DNA of 6,184 nt from Cytophagales bacterium (GTDB lineage Bacteria > Bacteroidota > Bacteroidia > Cytophagales > UBA9547): assembly GCA_003476475.1 (NCBI GenBank), contig DMUD01000034.1, forward strand, positions 1 to 6,184, in the 5' to 3' direction. The notes below the pieces were generated by a model. That model did no database searches. It saw only the letters and a list, made by a program, of their open reading frames with translations, and had not been told where the DNA came from. Positions 6,002 to 6,184 of the stretch are shown one piece after another. A program made the translations under genes and the position numbers. Positions within the stretch are counted from its first letter, which is position 1; each line of letters starts with the position of its first letter.

Positions 6002-6184
6002 CTATAACAATTCGATTAGGCGTTTCTGTAACTGCATCATTTCTTTGTCTTTTTCTTCCAAAAGCTGTTTGCAGTTTTTTTCATTTTCACCATGCGAAAG
6101 GAGACCTATTACCGTCAGTCCGAAAAGCGTGCTTATTTGACTTAGTCTTGAAAAATTAATGTCGGTAATGTTGCGTTCTATTTT
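6002..6184 (-). CDS. XRE-type helix-turn-helix regulator, C-terminal fragment (runs off the right edge)
   Basis: Hand translation of the minus strand from the edge gives 60 open codons ending in TAG at 6004-6002. The first part, KIERNITDINFSRLSQIS followed by TLFGLTVIGLLSHGE, matches the end of a lambda-repressor-like HTH domain: the recognition-helix exit (KIE-x-N), then two short helices with the usual L..I...F......LL spacing. The remaining 25 or so residues (NCKQLLEEKDKEMMQLQKR) have Leu/Met heptad spacing and probably form a short coiled coil for dimerisation. The N-terminal HTH is outside the window. Small XRE proteins with such a C-terminal helix are common in Bacteroidota. It converges on the lipoprotein gene, and nothing links it to the 7-1-7 operators, whose form suits a Fur-family protein better. 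Confidence 0.7.
   Translation of the reverse strand, partial: KIERNITDINFSRLSQISTLFGLTVIGLLSHGENEKNCKQLLEEKDKEMMQLQKRLIELL

Noticed and set aside
5934..6140. Plus-strand open frame of 68 codons after the lipoprotein gene
   Set aside because: It starts inside the terminator stem, has a Cys/Ser/Phe-rich unnatural composition, and lies opposite the minus-strand XRE reading frame, which has clear HTH-like sequence.
6169..6175. TGTTGCG half-site near the right edge as a fourth operator
   Set aside because: The opposite arm is absent and the position is inside the XRE coding frame.
1..6184. CRISPR array, tRNA, rRNA, insertion sequence or prophage
   Set aside because: No regularly spaced direct repeats, no cloverleaf-like or rRNA-like stretches, and no transposase or phage-like frames were seen on either strand.

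Overview
The window looks like a chromosomal segment of a member of the Bacteroidota, probably a Chitinophagales/Saprospiria-like lineage. The support is a SusC-style TonB-dependent receptor with an N-terminal carboxypeptidase-regulatory-like domain, near-absence of Shine-Dalgarno sequences, AT-rich intergenic DNA, and TAnnTTTG/-33 TTG promoter signatures typical of the phylum. The exact taxon cannot be fixed from the sequence alone.

Layout. On the minus strand at the left edge is the 5' end of a secreted-protein gene (1-169). Upstream of it on the same strand is a 480-residue, all-helical, HTH-like cytoplasmic protein of unknown function (242-1684). A 91-bp divergent intergenic region separates that gene from a plus-strand flavin-dependent nitronate monooxygenase/FabK-like enzyme (1776-2723). 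Next come a TonB-dependent outer-membrane receptor (2817-5150, start revised) and a roughly 200-residue lipoprotein (5243-5857). The lipoprotein is followed by a structured 3' region with a REP-like hairpin and a strong intrinsic terminator (5919-5950). The right edge carries the 3' end of a convergent minus-strand XRE-type regulator gene (6002-6184), seen by hand translation.

The most interesting signal is regulatory. A perfect 15-bp palindrome, TGCAACA-n-TGTTGCA (7-1-7 architecture, as in Fur/Zur/PerR operators), occurs three times and nowhere else in the window: once in front of the receptor gene and twice in front of the lipoprotein gene. In both places the -33 TTG of a Bacteroidota-type promoter falls at the same positions (11-13) of the palindrome. 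At the lipoprotein promoter the second copy overlaps the -7/transcription-start region. This ties the receptor and lipoprotein into one co-repressed regulon, most plausibly for uptake of a metal. The receptor resembles ZnuD-like zinc receptors in several places and has clusters of histidines, so a zinc/Zur-type system is my leading inference, but the regulator is not in the window. The nitronate monooxygenase gene ends 30 bp before the first operator and has no such site of its own, so it is probably not part of the regulon.
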